Positions 17,843 to 25,646 are shown, numbered from the stretch's first letter. The stretch: 64,000 nt of DNA from Fodinibacter sp963747405 (GCA_963747405.1 CAVVFG010000010.1:248001-312000), one strand, 5' to 3'. A program made the numbers and translations. Notes: generated by a model from the sequence alone, not told the origin.

Positions 17843-19215
17843 CCAGTTTCGTCCCATCTGACGCCGACGCCGCCCTGTTCGGCAACCGCTTCGCCACCGC
17901 GGAGGTGCCGAGCACGAGCTTCCCGGAGACGGGGATGACCCCGAGCGACGCCATGCGCCTGGTCGCCGAGGACCTCGCCCTCGAGGGTGACCCCGCGCGC
18001 AACCTGGCCACCTTCGTCACCACCTGGATGGAGCCGGAGGCGCAGCGGATCATCGCCGCCAACCTCCACCGCAACTTCATCGACCACGCCGAGTACCCGC
18101 GCACGGCCGAGATCGAGCAGCGCTGCATCCGGATGCTCGCCGACCTGTTCCACGCGCCGGGCGAGACCACCGGCGCCCGCACCCAGGGCTCGTCCGAGGC
18201 GATCATGCTCGGCGCGCTGTCGCTGAAGTGGAACTGGCGCACCCGCCAGCAGGCTGCCGGGAAGCCGACCGACCGACCCAACCTCGTCTTCGGCGGCGAC
18301 GTGCATGTCGTCTGGGAGAAGTTCTGCCGCTACTTCGACGTCGAGCCGCGCATCGTGCCGCTCAGCCGCGGCAAGTACACGATCGGCCCCGACGACGTCG
18401 CACCGCACGTCGACGAGAACACCATCGGGGTCGCCGCTGTGCTCGGCACCACCTTCACCGGCCACAAGGACGACATCGTCGGCATCAACGACCTGCTGGT
18501 CCGTCTCAAGAAGGAGCAGGGGCACGACGTGCCCCTGCACGTCGACGGTGCGAGCGGCGGGTTCGTCTGGCCGTTCCTGTACCCCGACTCGCCGTGGGAC
18601 TTCCGGCTCGAGCAGGTGCGCTCGATCAACGTCTCCGGCCACAAGTTCGGGCTGGTCTACCCGGGCATCGGCTGGCTGATCTTCCGCGAGAAGGCCGACC
18701 TGGCCCCCGACCTGGTGTTCGAGGAGAACTACCTCGGCAAGACCGACGCCACCTTCACGCTGAACTTCTCCACCGGCTCCTCGATGGTGCTCGCGCAGTA
18801 CTACAACCTGGTCCGCTACGGACGCGCCGGCTACTCCTACATCATGAAGAACATGCAGGAGAACGCCCGGGTGCTCGCCGACAAGCTCGAGGCGATGGGG
18901 CGCTTCGAGGTTATCGGCCGGGACGAGGAGCAGCTGCCGCTGGTGGCCTTCCGGCTGGCCGGCGAGGAGAACTACGACGAGTTCGACATCGCCTGGCAGC
19001 TCTCGGCCGAGCGCGGCTGGATGGTGCCCGCCTACACGCTGCCCCCCGACGCGCACGACGTGACGATCATGCGGGCCCTGGTCAAGGAGACGATGAGCCG
19101 CGAGCACGTCGACACCCTGGCGCGCGACATCGAGGACGCCTGCGCCACGCTGGCCCGCAAGGGCGGCGCGCACCCCAGTGAGCGCGCCCAGATCGTCACC
19201 GGTCCGGGTCACTGA
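17839..19215 (+). CDS. gadB: Glutamate decarboxylase (PLP-dependent)
   Basis: A 458-residue enzyme that converts glutamate and a proton to GABA and CO2. Typical GadA/B features: an N-terminal part with LEGDPARNLATFVTTWMEPEA, TGARTQGSSEAIMLGAL (PLP phosphate site), the HVDGASGGFVWPF Asp-containing segment, and the PLP lysine in SINVSGHKFG (Lys269). A Shine-Dalgarno AAGGAG lies at 17826-17831. Proton-consuming decarboxylation is the core of the classical acid-resistance system, but no glutamate/GABA antiporter (GadC) gene is in the window. The upstream CLC gene could supply charge balancing. Weaker alternative: metabolic GABA shunt. Confidence 0.95.
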   Translation: MTSFVPSDADAALFGNRFATAEVPSTSFPETGMTPSDAMRLVAEDLALEGDPARNLATFVTTWMEPEAQRIIAANLHRNFIDHAEYPRTAEIEQRCIRMLADLFHAPGETTGARTQGSSEAIMLGALSLKWNWRTRQQAAGKPTDRPNLVFGGDVHVVWEKFCRYFDVEPRIVPLSRGKYTIGPDDVAPHVDENTIGVAAVLGTTFTGHKDDIVGINDLLVRLKKEQGHDVPLHVDGASGGFVWPFLYPDSPWDFRLEQVRSINVSGHKFGLVYPGIGWLIFREKADLAPDLVFEENYLGKTDATFTLNFSTGSSMVLAQYYNLVRYGRAGYSYIMKNMQENARVLADKLEAMGRFEVIGRDEEQLPLVAFRLAGEENYDEFDIAWQLSAERGWMVPAYTLPPDAHDVTIMRALVKETMSREHVDTLARDIEDACATLARKGGAHPSERAQIVTGPGH

Positions 19216-19216
19216 G

Positions 19217-19501
19217 ATGGGGTGCCTGTTCGCGATCTTCGCCGGGCTGTTCCCGCGGGTCGGGCTGCTCATCATCTGGGTCGCTCGCCCGGCCCGGGTC
19301 GACGCCGCCTTCGACGGGTGGATCTGGCCGCTGCTCGGGCTGGTCTTCCTGCCGTTCGCGACGCTGATCTACGTCATCCTGTGGCAGGCCGGCGGCCTCA
19401 GCGGCTGGGACTGGTTCTGGGTCGCCGTCGCCGCCCTGTTCGACATCGGCCACTGGGGCGCGGGCGCGGCCCAGCGCCGCGCGCAGACCTCGGCCGCCTG
19501 A
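19217..19501 (+). CDS. Small membrane protein
   Basis: A 94-residue protein starting one base after the gadB stop codon. Three hydrophobic segments are visible (about residues 2-18, 29-48 and 55-77, the last with WDWFWVAVAALFDIGHWG). The general look is that of actinobacterial small integral membrane proteins of unknown function. The tight spacing to gadB suggests co-transcription. An in-frame GTG upstream would overlap the gadB coding region and is not preferred. Confidence 0.75.
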   Translation: MGCLFAIFAGLFPRVGLLIIWVARPARVDAAFDGWIWPLLGLVFLPFATLIYVILWQAGGLSGWDWFWVAVAALFDIGHWGAGAAQRRAQTSAA

Positions 19502-19559
19502 CGCCGGGTCGCGAGGGCGCCGGCCGGGCGGATGCCGTGCGGCCGGCGCCCTCGGCCCG

Positions 19560-20357
19560 CTACCCCAGCCGCTCGCGCAGCCAGGCGATGTCGGCCGACT
19601 GGCCCTCGACGCCGCCGGGCGTCTCGACGACCACCGGTGCACCGGCATCCCTGACGACGTCGGCGAGGTCGGCAGCGTCGATGTGGCCGGAGCCGAGGTT
19701 GGTGTGCCGGTCGGCCCCCGTGTCGAACTCGTCGCGACTGTCGTTGCAGTGCACCAGGTCGATGCGCCCGGTGACGGCCCGCACCTTCTCGACGACGCTG
19801 CCAAGGTCGTTGCCGCCGGCGTGCGCGTGGCAGGTGTCGAGGCAGAACCCCACCGTGTCGCCGCCCTCGGCCCGTCCGATCGCCTCCCAGAGCCGCTCGA
19901 TCGCCTCGAGCCGTCGGGCCATCGCGTTGTCTCCGCCCGCGGTGTTCTCGATGAGCAGTGGAACGGGCATGTCGAGGCCGTCGACGCACTTGCGCCAGTT
20001 GTCGAAGCCGACTGTCGCGTCGTCGTCCTTGCCGAGGTGCCCGCCGTGCACGATGACCCCCTTGGCGCCGATCTCGGCGGCGGCCACCAGGTGCTGCTGG
20101 AGCAGCTTGCGGCCCGGGATGCGGATGCGGTTGTTCGTCGACGCGACGTTGATCGGGTAGGGCGCGTGCACGTAGAGGTCGATGCCCGCTGCCTGTGCCG
20201 ACGCCCTGAGCGCTGCGGCACCGCCGGCGTACTGCACCACCGGGCCCTTGTAGCTCTGTGGGTCGCCGAGGAAGAACTGGCTGAGCGTGGCCCCCCGGGC
20301 GGTGGCCTCCGCCACCGGGTCGGCCTGGTCGACGTGCCCTCCGATGCGCAGCTGCAT
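19560..20357 (-). CDS. nfo: Endonuclease IV (deoxyribonuclease IV, AP endonuclease)
   Basis: A 265-residue TIM-barrel enzyme that cuts DNA 5' of abasic sites in base-excision repair. Family landmarks are IGGHVDQADP at the N-terminus, YVHAPYPINVAS, GVIVHGGHLGK, LLIENTAGG, FCLDTCHAHAGG and LVHCNDSRDEF; these supply the His, Glu and Asp ligands for the three-zinc site. ATG 20357 gives the family start MQLRIGGHV. It is convergent with the gadB unit and divergent from the following dehydrogenase gene. Confidence 0.94.
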   Translation of the reverse strand: MQLRIGGHVDQADPVAEATARGATLSQFFLGDPQSYKGPVVQYAGGAAALRASAQAAGIDLYVHAPYPINVASTNNRIRIPGRKLLQQHLVAAAEIGAKGVIVHGGHLGKDDDATVGFDNWRKCVDGLDMPVPLLIENTAGGDNAMARRLEAIERLWEAIGRAEGGDTVGFCLDTCHAHAGGNDLGSVVEKVRAVTGRIDLVHCNDSRDEFDTGADRHTNLGSGHIDAADLADVVRDAGAPVVVETPGGVEGQSADIAWLRERLG

Positions 20358-20422
20358 GCCTCCCACCGTACGGCCCGGCACCGACGCCGGGGGGAGTCGT
20401 GGGCGGTGGCAGGATGACCGCC

Positions 20423-21184
20423 ATGCAGCTCGCCAACACCACCGCCATCGTCACCGGAGGGGCCTCGGGCCTCGGCGCCGCCACCGCGGCGGCCCTCGCC
20501 GCCGGGGGCGCCCGGGTCGTCGCCCTCGACCTGTCCGACGCCTGCGCCGCCGCGCCCCCCGTCGAAGGGGTCGAGTACGCCCCCACCGACGTCACCTCCG
20601 AGGACCAGGTGCGGGCGGCGGTCGCCCGGGCGTCCGACGACCCGGCCCGGCCGCTGCGCACCGTCGTCAACTGCGCCGGCATCGGCCCCTCGGCCCGCAT
20701 CGTCGGCCGCAGGGGGGTCCACGACCTGGGCCTGTTCCGCAAGGTCGTCGAGATCAACCTGGTCGGCTCGTTCACCGTGCTCGCGGTCGCCGCCGAGGCG
20801 ATCGCCGCCACCGAGCCCGACGCCGACGGCCAGCGCGGCGTCGTCATCAACACCGCCAGCATCGCCGCCTTCGACGGGCAGGTCGGACAGGCCGCCTACA
20901 GCGCGAGCAAGGGCGGCATCGTCGGGCTCACCCTGCCGGCCGCACGCGACCTGGCGCAGTACGGCATCCGGGTGGTGACCATCGCGCCGGGCATCGTCGA
21001 GACCCCGATGCTGTCGACCGTCTCCGACGAGTTCCGGGCCGGGCTCGCGGCCGGGGTGCCGTTCCCGGCGCGGCTGGCGCGGCCCGAGGAGTACGCCAAG
21101 CTGGCGCTCGCCGTCGTCGACCACGACTACCTCAACGGCGAGACGATCCGGATGGACGGCGCTCTGCGGATGGCCCCGCGCTGA
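20423..21184 (+). CDS. Short-chain dehydrogenase/reductase (3-hydroxyacyl-CoA dehydrogenase type 2-like)
   Basis: A 253-residue SDR. The Rossmann motif TGGASGLGAATA is at residues 11-22, and the catalytic Ser (NTASIAAFDG) and Tyr-x-x-x-Lys (YSASKGG) are intact. The Asp after the second strand (VVALDLSD) predicts NAD(H) preference. The length and the sequence between the catalytic Ser and Tyr resemble the HSD17B10/2-methyl-3-hydroxybutyryl-CoA dehydrogenase group, which acts in isoleucine and fatty-acid degradation. That subgroup call is inference. ATG 20414 is a possible earlier start. Confidence 0.88.
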   Translation: MQLANTTAIVTGGASGLGAATAAALAAGGARVVALDLSDACAAAPPVEGVEYAPTDVTSEDQVRAAVARASDDPARPLRTVVNCAGIGPSARIVGRRGVHDLGLFRKVVEINLVGSFTVLAVAAEAIAATEPDADGQRGVVINTASIAAFDGQVGQAAYSASKGGIVGLTLPAARDLAQYGIRVVTIAPGIVETPMLSTVSDEFRAGLAAGVPFPARLARPEEYAKLALAVVDHDYLNGETIRMDGALRMAPR

Positions 21185-21230
21185 GGCCCGTTCGGGTGGC
21201 CTGCTCGGTGACGTCGTGGCCGGTGACCGG

Positions 21231-22019
21231 ATGACCTCGGACGGCCGGATGCCGCTTGCGCTCGCCGACGACCTCGGGCACCACGTGGAGCTGCCCGAGG
21301 CCGTCTCTCGCGTGGTCTCGCTGGTGCCCTCGCTCACCGAGGCGCTGGCCGCCACCTGTCCCGACCGGCTGGTCGGCGCGACCGACTGGTGCACCCACCC
21401 CGCCGACCTCGACGCGCGCGGGGTGGCCCGGGTGCGCGGCACCAAGAACCCCGACCTCGCCGCCGTGGCGGCGCTGCGGCCCGACCTCGTGGTGGCGAAC
21501 AAGGAGGAGAACCGCGAGCTCGACGTGCGGCGGCTGAGGTCGGGCGGCATCCCCGTGTGGGTCACCGACATCGAGACGGTGCCGGGAGCCGTCGCGTCGA
21601 TGCGCCGGCTGTTCCGGGATGCACTGGGTCTGGGGGAGGGCCCCCGGTGGCTCGCCGAGGCCGAGGCGGTCTGGTGCGGGCCGGTGCCCACGGCATCCGC
21701 GCGGGTGGTCGTGCCGGTCTGGCGCGACCCGTGGATGGTCGTGGGTCGGCCCACGTTCACCGCCGACCTGCTCGCGCGGGCCGGCTTCGCGGTGTCGACG
21801 GCAGGGGTGCAGGGGCGCTACCCGGCGGTCGACCTCGTGGTGCTCGACGACCCCGCGGTGGCCGACCTCGTGCTGCTGCCCGACGAGCCGTACGTGTTCA
21901 CCGCGGGCGACGGACCGGAGGCGTTCGGACGCCTGCCGACCCGCCTGGTGTCGGGCCGGTTGCTGACCTGGTACGGGCCCGCGCTGGTGGAGGCGGCGAT
22001 TTCGCTGGACCGATCCTGA
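21231..22019 (+). CDS. Cobalamin/iron-binding-protein-like (helical-backbone metal receptor) without signal peptide
   Basis: A 262-residue protein with the start of a BtuF-type periplasmic binding fold: VSRVVSLVPSLTEALAATC, VGATDWCTHP, GTKNPDLAAVAALRPDLVVANKEENR. It has no signal peptide or lipobox whether started at ATG 21231 or GTG 21216, so it is probably cytoplasmic, and no ABC transporter genes are adjacent. Signal-less members are widespread in actinobacteria but have no firm function. The promoter of the tRNA genes lies in its last codons. Confidence 0.85.
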   Translation: MTSDGRMPLALADDLGHHVELPEAVSRVVSLVPSLTEALAATCPDRLVGATDWCTHPADLDARGVARVRGTKNPDLAAVAALRPDLVVANKEENRELDVRRLRSGGIPVWVTDIETVPGAVASMRRLFRDALGLGEGPRWLAEAEAVWCGPVPTASARVVVPVWRDPWMVVGRPTFTADLLARAGFAVSTAGVQGRYPAVDLVVLDDPAVADLVLLPDEPYVFTAGDGPEAFGRLPTRLVSGRLLTWYGPALVEAAISLDRS

Positions 22020-22030
22020 ACGTGTAATGT
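22002..22030 (+). promoter_or_regulatory. Promoter of the tRNA-Thr/tRNA-Met unit
   Basis: TTCGCT (22002-22007), a 17-base spacer, and TAATGT (22025-22030), ending 37 bases before tRNA-Thr. The -10 is good while the -35 is weak. It overlaps the end of the upstream coding region. Confidence 0.5.
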
Positions 22031-22067
22031 CTCCGTCGCGCCCGGGCGGATTCCGCTGGTGGCGCAC

Positions 22068-22140
22068 GCCCCCTTAGCTCAGTCGGCAGAGCGTTTCCAT
22101 GGTAAGGAAAAGGTCGTCGGTTCGATTCCGACAGGGGGCT
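22068..22140 (+). tRNA. tRNA-Thr (anticodon GGT)
   Basis: A 73-base cloverleaf. The acceptor stem GCCCCCT pairs with AGGGGGC, the D arm is TAGCTCAGTCGGCAGAGC, the anticodon loop is ATGGTAA with anticodon GGT, and the T loop is TTCGATT. The discriminator base is T and no CCA is encoded. Confidence 0.95.
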
Positions 22141-22188
22141 CAGGTCCGGCCGGGACCGGCCGCGAGGCATGTCCGGTCGAACCCCCCT

Positions 22189-22262
22189 GGCGGGGTAGCT
22201 CAGCTGGTTAGAGCGCACGACTCATAATCGTGAGGTCGCGGGATCGAGCCCCGCTCCCGCTA
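22189..22262 (+). tRNA. tRNA-Met (elongator type, anticodon CAT)
   Basis: A 74-base cloverleaf with acceptor GGCGGGG against TCCCGCT (including G-U pairs at both ends, as in other actinobacterial elongator tRNA-Met), anticodon loop CTCATAA and discriminator A. The anticodon arm lacks the GGG/CCC pairs of initiator tRNA. It lies 48 bases after tRNA-Thr. Confidence 0.93.
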
Positions 22263-22385
22263 CCGAGTCGCGATTTCGGGGAATGCCCGGGGTTGCGTAT
22301 CCTGTTGTGCTGGTGTCGCGCGAGCCCTCGTGTGCTGGCCCGACACCCGTCGATCGATTCACTTTCCTGAGAGCAGGTTGCCCCC

Positions 22386-22553
22386 ATGGCCAAGGCCACC
22401 GACGTCCGCCCCAAGATCACCCTGGCGTGCACGGAGTGCAAGGAGCGCAACTACATCACCAAGAAGAACCGCCGCAACGACCCCGACCGGCTCGAGCTGG
22501 CGAAGTTCTGCCCGCGCTGCAAGAAGCACACCGCGCACCGCGAGACCCGCTGA
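22386..22553 (+). CDS. rpmG: 50S ribosomal protein L33 (zinc-binding form)
   Basis: A 55-residue protein. Two Cys pairs (CTEC at residues 15-18 and CPRC at 42-45) mark the zinc-binding version; zinc-limited bacteria often carry a second, Cys-less paralogue elsewhere. KKNRRNDPDRLELAKFCPRC is the family core. It follows the tRNA genes and precedes the MaoC-type dehydratase pair, the standard actinobacterial order. A possible -10 (TATCCT, 22298-22303) lies upstream. Confidence 0.96.
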   Translation: MAKATDVRPKITLACTECKERNYITKKNRRNDPDRLELAKFCPRCKKHTAHRETR

Positions 22554-22572
22554 CTGCTCCGTCGTCAGCCCC

Positions 22573-22610
22573 GAGAGGCCGCCGCACCCACCGGGTGCCG
22601 GCGGCCTCTC
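22573..22610 (+). terminator. Strong hairpin after rpmG
   Basis: GAGAGGCCGCCG (22573-22584) is exactly complementary to 22599-22610, and CACCC/GGGTG pair inside it. It lies 20 bases after the rpmG stop. There is no T run, as is common for actinobacterial terminators. The following 22624-22697 region carries three degraded copies of a GGTGGCGGACCGGCGCCGTC-like unit. Confidence 0.75.
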
Positions 22611-22718
22611 GCCGTTCCGGGAGCCGGTGGCGGCGGACCGGCGCCGTCTTGGGTGCTGGTGGCGGACTGGCGCCGTCCGGGGCGCTGGTGGTGGCGGCGT
22701 TCTCCTAGAGTGGGCGCC

Positions 22719-23168
22719 ATGCCCGTGAACCCAGACTTCGTCGGCCGGACCTATCCGCCGAACGGCCCGCACGCCGTCGACGCCGCCCTGATCGCAGCGT
22801 TCGCCGCCGCCGTCGGCTCGGCCGACCCGGTGCACACCGACGCGGAGGCGGCCCGCGCGGCCGGCTACGCCGACGTCATCGCCCCGCCCACGATGGCGGT
22901 GCGGTTCTCCCAGGCCGCCGAGCGCGCCTACGTCGTCGACCCGGAGGCCGGCATCGACTACAGCCGGGTCGTGCACGGCGAGCAGCGCTTCGTGCACCAC
23001 CGGCCGATCACCGCCGGTGACGAGGTGCTGGGCACGACCACCGTCGACGCGGTCCGTTCCGCCGGCGGCCACTCGATGGTGACCACCCGCACCGAGCTGT
23101 CGACGGTGTCGGGCCAGGCCCTGACCACGTCGACGTCGACCATCGTCGTCCGCGGCGGGGAGGAGTGA
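22719..23168 (+). CDS. MaoC-like dehydratase, N-terminal type (HadA-like subunit)
   Basis: A 149-residue hot-dog-fold protein of the FAS1-type dehydratase family, matching mycobacterial HadA/HadC in position and pattern: FVGRTYPP, the DPVHTDAEAARAAGYADVIAPPTM segment (the ligand-pocket half without the complete catalytic Asp/His pair) and VVHGEQRFVHHRPI. It is predicted to form the (3R)-hydroxyacyl-ACP dehydratase heterodimer with the next gene. Start ATG 22719. In organisms without mycolic acids the pair may serve another fatty-acid step. Confidence 0.9.
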   Translation: MPVNPDFVGRTYPPNGPHAVDAALIAAFAAAVGSADPVHTDAEAARAAGYADVIAPPTMAVRFSQAAERAYVVDPEAGIDYSRVVHGEQRFVHHRPITAGDEVLGTTTVDAVRSAGGHSMVTTRTELSTVSGQALTTSTSTIVVRGGEE

Positions 23169-23170
23169 GC

Positions 23171-23593
23171 ATGGCTGCCCGCCCGCTGTCGGAGGTCTCG
23201 GTCGGCGACGTCGTCGGCCCGGTGACCGTGCCCGTCTCCCGCGAGACGCTCGTCGCCTACGCCAACGCGTCGGGCGACCAGAACCCCATCCACCAGGACG
23301 AGGAGTTCGCCCGGTCCGTCGGGCTGCCCGACGTCATCGCCCACGGCATGTGGACCATGGGCGCGTCGGCCACCGTCGTCACCGACTGGGCCGGCGACGC
23401 CGGCCGGGTCGTGGAGTTCGGCACCCGTTTCACCAAGCCGGTCGTGGTGCCGGTCTCGGGCAACGAGCTGGTCGTGCAGGGCGTGGTCAAGGCCGTGGAT
23501 GCCGACACCGGACGGGTCATCGTCGACGTCACCACGACGTGTGAGGGTGAGAAGGTGCTCGGCCGCTGCATCGCGGTCGTGCGGCTCGACTGA
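23171..23593 (+). CDS. MaoC-like (3R)-hydroxyacyl dehydratase, catalytic subunit (HadB-like)
   Basis: A 140-residue hydratase-2-type protein with the catalytic motif YANASGDQNPIHQDEEFARSVG: Asp and His lie in the G-D-x-N-P-I-H core. It follows the HadA-like gene by 2 bases with Shine-Dalgarno GAGGAG just before ATG 23171, and its stop overlaps the murB start (TGATG). The two subunits together probably dehydrate (3R)-hydroxyacyl intermediates of type II fatty-acid synthesis. Confidence 0.92.
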   Translation: MAARPLSEVSVGDVVGPVTVPVSRETLVAYANASGDQNPIHQDEEFARSVGLPDVIAHGMWTMGASATVVTDWAGDAGRVVEFGTRFTKPVVVPVSGNELVVQGVVKAVDADTGRVIVDVTTTCEGEKVLGRCIAVVRLD

Positions 23594-24666
23594 TGCGCGA
23601 GCTGCACGACGAGCCGATCGCCGCGCACACGACGATGCGGGTCGGCGGCCCGGCCGCGCGCATGGTCGTGGTCGAGACCCCCGACGAGCTGGTCGACGCG
23701 GTGCGCGAGGTCGATGACGCCGACGAGCCGCTGCTCGTGCTGGGGGGAGGTTCCAACCTCGTGGTCGCGGATGCCGGGTTCGCCGGCACGGCCGTGAAGG
23801 TGGCCACCAGGGGGGTGGTCGTCGACTCCCAGGACCAGTGCGGGGGGGCGAACGTCACCGTCGCGGCGGGGGAGGACTGGGACGAGTTCGTGGCGCTCGC
23901 CGTCGAGGAGGGGTGGTCGGGGGTCGAGGCGCTGTCCGGCATCCCGGGCTCGACGGGGGCGACACCGGTGCAGAACGTCGGGGCCTACGGCCAGGACGTC
24001 GCGCAGACCGTGGCGCGGGTGCGCGTGTGGGACCGGCTCGAGGGCCGGGTGCGCACGATGGGCTCGGTCGACTGCCGCTTCACCTACCGGCACTCGCTGT
24101 TCAAGGCCACCGACCGCTACGTCGTCATCGACGTGATGTTCCAGCTCATCCCGGCGACCCTGTCGCGGCCGGTGCGCTACGGCGACCTGGCCGCCCAGCT
24201 CGGGGTCGAGGTGGGCCAGCGGGTGCCGCTCGCGGATGCGCGCGAGGCGGTGCTGGCCCAGCGCCGGCGCCGCGGGATGGTGCTCGACGCGGCCGACCAC
24301 GACACCTGGAGCTGCGGCTCGTTCTTCACCAACCCCGTCCTGTCGATGGGCGACTTCGCGGCCCTTCAGGCCCGGGTCGTCGAGCGGCTCGGCGCTGATG
24401 CGCCGGCGCCACCGCGGTTCCCGGCGGCCGACGGTGAGGTGAAGACCAGCGCGGCCTGGCTCATCGAGCGGGCCGGCTTTCCCAAGGGGTTCGGGATGCC
24501 GGGCCCCGCCGCGCTGTCGACCAAGCACACGCTGGCGGTGACGAACCGAGGCTCGGCGACGGCATCGGACGTGGTTGGGCTGGCGCGGAAGGTGCGCGAC
24601 GGGGTGTCGGCCGCCTTCGGAGTGATGCTCGTCAACGAACCGGTCCTGGTCAGTCACGCCCTCTGA
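23593..24666 (+). CDS. murB: UDP-N-acetylenolpyruvoylglucosamine reductase
   Basis: A 357-residue flavoenzyme that reduces UDP-GlcNAc-enolpyruvate to UDP-MurNAc in the cytoplasm, the second committed step of peptidoglycan synthesis. FAD-binding sections HTTMRVGGPAARMV and LVLGGGSNLVVAD, the substrate loop IPGSTGATPVQNVGAYGQ and the Tyr-containing CRFTYRHSLFK are present. The catalytic Ser lies in SCGSFFTNPVL, and the C-terminal SAAWLIERAGF is typical. It is translationally coupled to the HadB-like gene. Confidence 0.96.
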   Translation: MRELHDEPIAAHTTMRVGGPAARMVVVETPDELVDAVREVDDADEPLLVLGGGSNLVVADAGFAGTAVKVATRGVVVDSQDQCGGANVTVAAGEDWDEFVALAVEEGWSGVEALSGIPGSTGATPVQNVGAYGQDVAQTVARVRVWDRLEGRVRTMGSVDCRFTYRHSLFKATDRYVVIDVMFQLIPATLSRPVRYGDLAAQLGVEVGQRVPLADAREAVLAQRRRRGMVLDAADHDTWSCGSFFTNPVLSMGDFAALQARVVERLGADAPAPPRFPAADGEVKTSAAWLIERAGFPKGFGMPGPAALSTKHTLAVTNRGSATASDVVGLARKVRDGVSAAFGVMLVNEPVLVSHAL

Positions 24667-24703
24667 AGGCACCGGGGCCCGCGACAGGTACTGCCCACGA
24701 GAC

Positions 24704-24846
24704 GTCCGGATGCTTCACCGGGCGAGCCACCTGGCACCACATAGGGGGTTGCCTCACCGTGGCGAGCTGACTGACACCACCTGGGGGGTTGCTTCACCAC
24801 GTGAGCGGGGTGGCACCACCTGGGGGGTTGGTTCAGGAGGTGAGCC
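24704..24846. repeat. Four degenerate tandem copies of a 39-40 bp repeat
   Basis: The core GCTTCACC (or GCCTCACC, GGTTCAGG) recurs at 24712, 24751, 24791 and 24830, each unit including a CACCACCTGGGGGGTTG-like segment. The 238-bp gap between murB and the XRE gene holds no supported gene, only this array. The first unit reads GTCCGGATGCTTCA at 24704-24717 and reappears inverted at 25620-25646, on the other side of the XRE gene. Confidence 0.85.
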
Positions 24847-24904
24847 GGAGGGCCGCGCAGAGGCGGCCGTCTCCGGGAAGCGTTACCTCCTCGGTGGCGA
24901 GGAC

Positions 24905-25486
24905 TCAGGCCACGTCGGTCGACGAGTCGGGCGGTTGCTGCGGGGACCTCAAGAGGTCGAGGTGGCAGACCGGCGCGTACCACTGAGGTGGTTCGGTCGG
25001 CCCGCTGAAGAACTCGTGCATCCACCACCACATCGGCGGGTTGACGACCGGCTCGACCACTCGGTGTGCCGGGAAGCGCCGCGACCCACCGCGGACACGA
25101 GCCACCAGGTCGGTGGGCAGCCAGGCCCCGGGCGGTACCCCGATGTCGACGGGCGGGGCGGAGGGCGGCGCTGACGCCGATGGCGAGGCGACGGCGACCT
25201 CGGGCACCGTCGGGGGTGGGTCGTCGAAGGCCACCCGAAGCTCGAACCCCGTTCCCTGGAGCGCGCAGACCACCGTGTCGAGACTCATCCGGCCGGCCCC
25301 GGCCTCGAGGCGGGCCAGCATTGCCCGACTCAGCCCGCGGGAAGCCGCGTAGGCCCGCTGGCTCAGCCCGAGGGCGCGTCGGTGGTCTCGTAGGGCCAGA
25401 CCGACCTCATCGGCCACGGTCAGCCGGGCTCTCGCACGGGCGAGCTGTCGAGCGTACTTCGGTGGGATGCCGGGCGCTTCGTTCAT
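24905..25486 (-). CDS. XRE-family helix-turn-helix protein
   Basis: A 193-residue protein from ATG 25486, preceded by GAGGG. Residues about 15-75 form a Cro/C1-type HTH (VGLALRDHRRALGLSQRAYAASRGLSRAMLARLEAGAGRMSLDT), so it probably binds DNA. A Pro/Ala/Ser-rich linker follows (about 85-115). The C-terminal part is rich in Trp (NPPMWWWMHEFF, EPPQWYAP) and unlike known domains. No toxin or partner gene is adjacent. It is flanked on both sides by copies of the same repeat in inverted orientation, which may mean the block moves or was inserted as a unit. Confidence 0.8.
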   Translation of the reverse strand: MNEAPGIPPKYARQLARARARLTVADEVGLALRDHRRALGLSQRAYAASRGLSRAMLARLEAGAGRMSLDTVVCALQGTGFELRVAFDDPPPTVPEVAVASPSASAPPSAPPVDIGVPPGAWLPTDLVARVRGGSRRFPAHRVVEPVVNPPMWWWMHEFFSGPTEPPQWYAPVCHLDLLRSPQQPPDSSTDVA

Positions 25487-25619
25487 CCCTCGATCGTGCG
25501 ATCCCGCCGCGATCGTGGACACGGGGGGGCCAGATCTGTGGATGCCTGCTCCGGCCCGGACCTGGTTGTGGATGGAGACCGGACATGGCAGGTGCGACGC
25601 CGAGGCGGCGACTGCCCGC

Positions 25620-25646
25620 GTGGCTCACCAGCTGAAGCATCCGGAC
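25620..25646. repeat. Inverted copy of the repeat that precedes the XRE gene
   Basis: The reverse complement of 25620-25646 matches 24704-24730 at 24 of 27 positions (both contain GTCCGGATGCTTCA and GAGCCAC). The two copies lie 890 bp apart and enclose the XRE gene. The remaining bases of the 25487-25720 gap hold no supported gene. Confidence 0.75.

Noticed and set aside
22068..22262. Integration of a mobile element at the tRNA-Thr/tRNA-Met genes
   Set aside because: Both tRNAs are followed by the standard neighbours (rpmG, MaoC pair, murB), and no integrase gene or duplicated tRNA end is seen.
24704..24846. CRISPR array
   Set aside because: The four units are degenerate and directly adjacent, without constant repeats alternating with unique spacers, and no cas genes are present.
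24654..25031. A minus-strand frame with repeated peptides (QPPRWC) over the repeat array near murB
   Set aside because: The peptide repetition merely mirrors the 39-40 bp DNA repeats. There is no ribosome-binding site, and it overlaps the end of the XRE gene.
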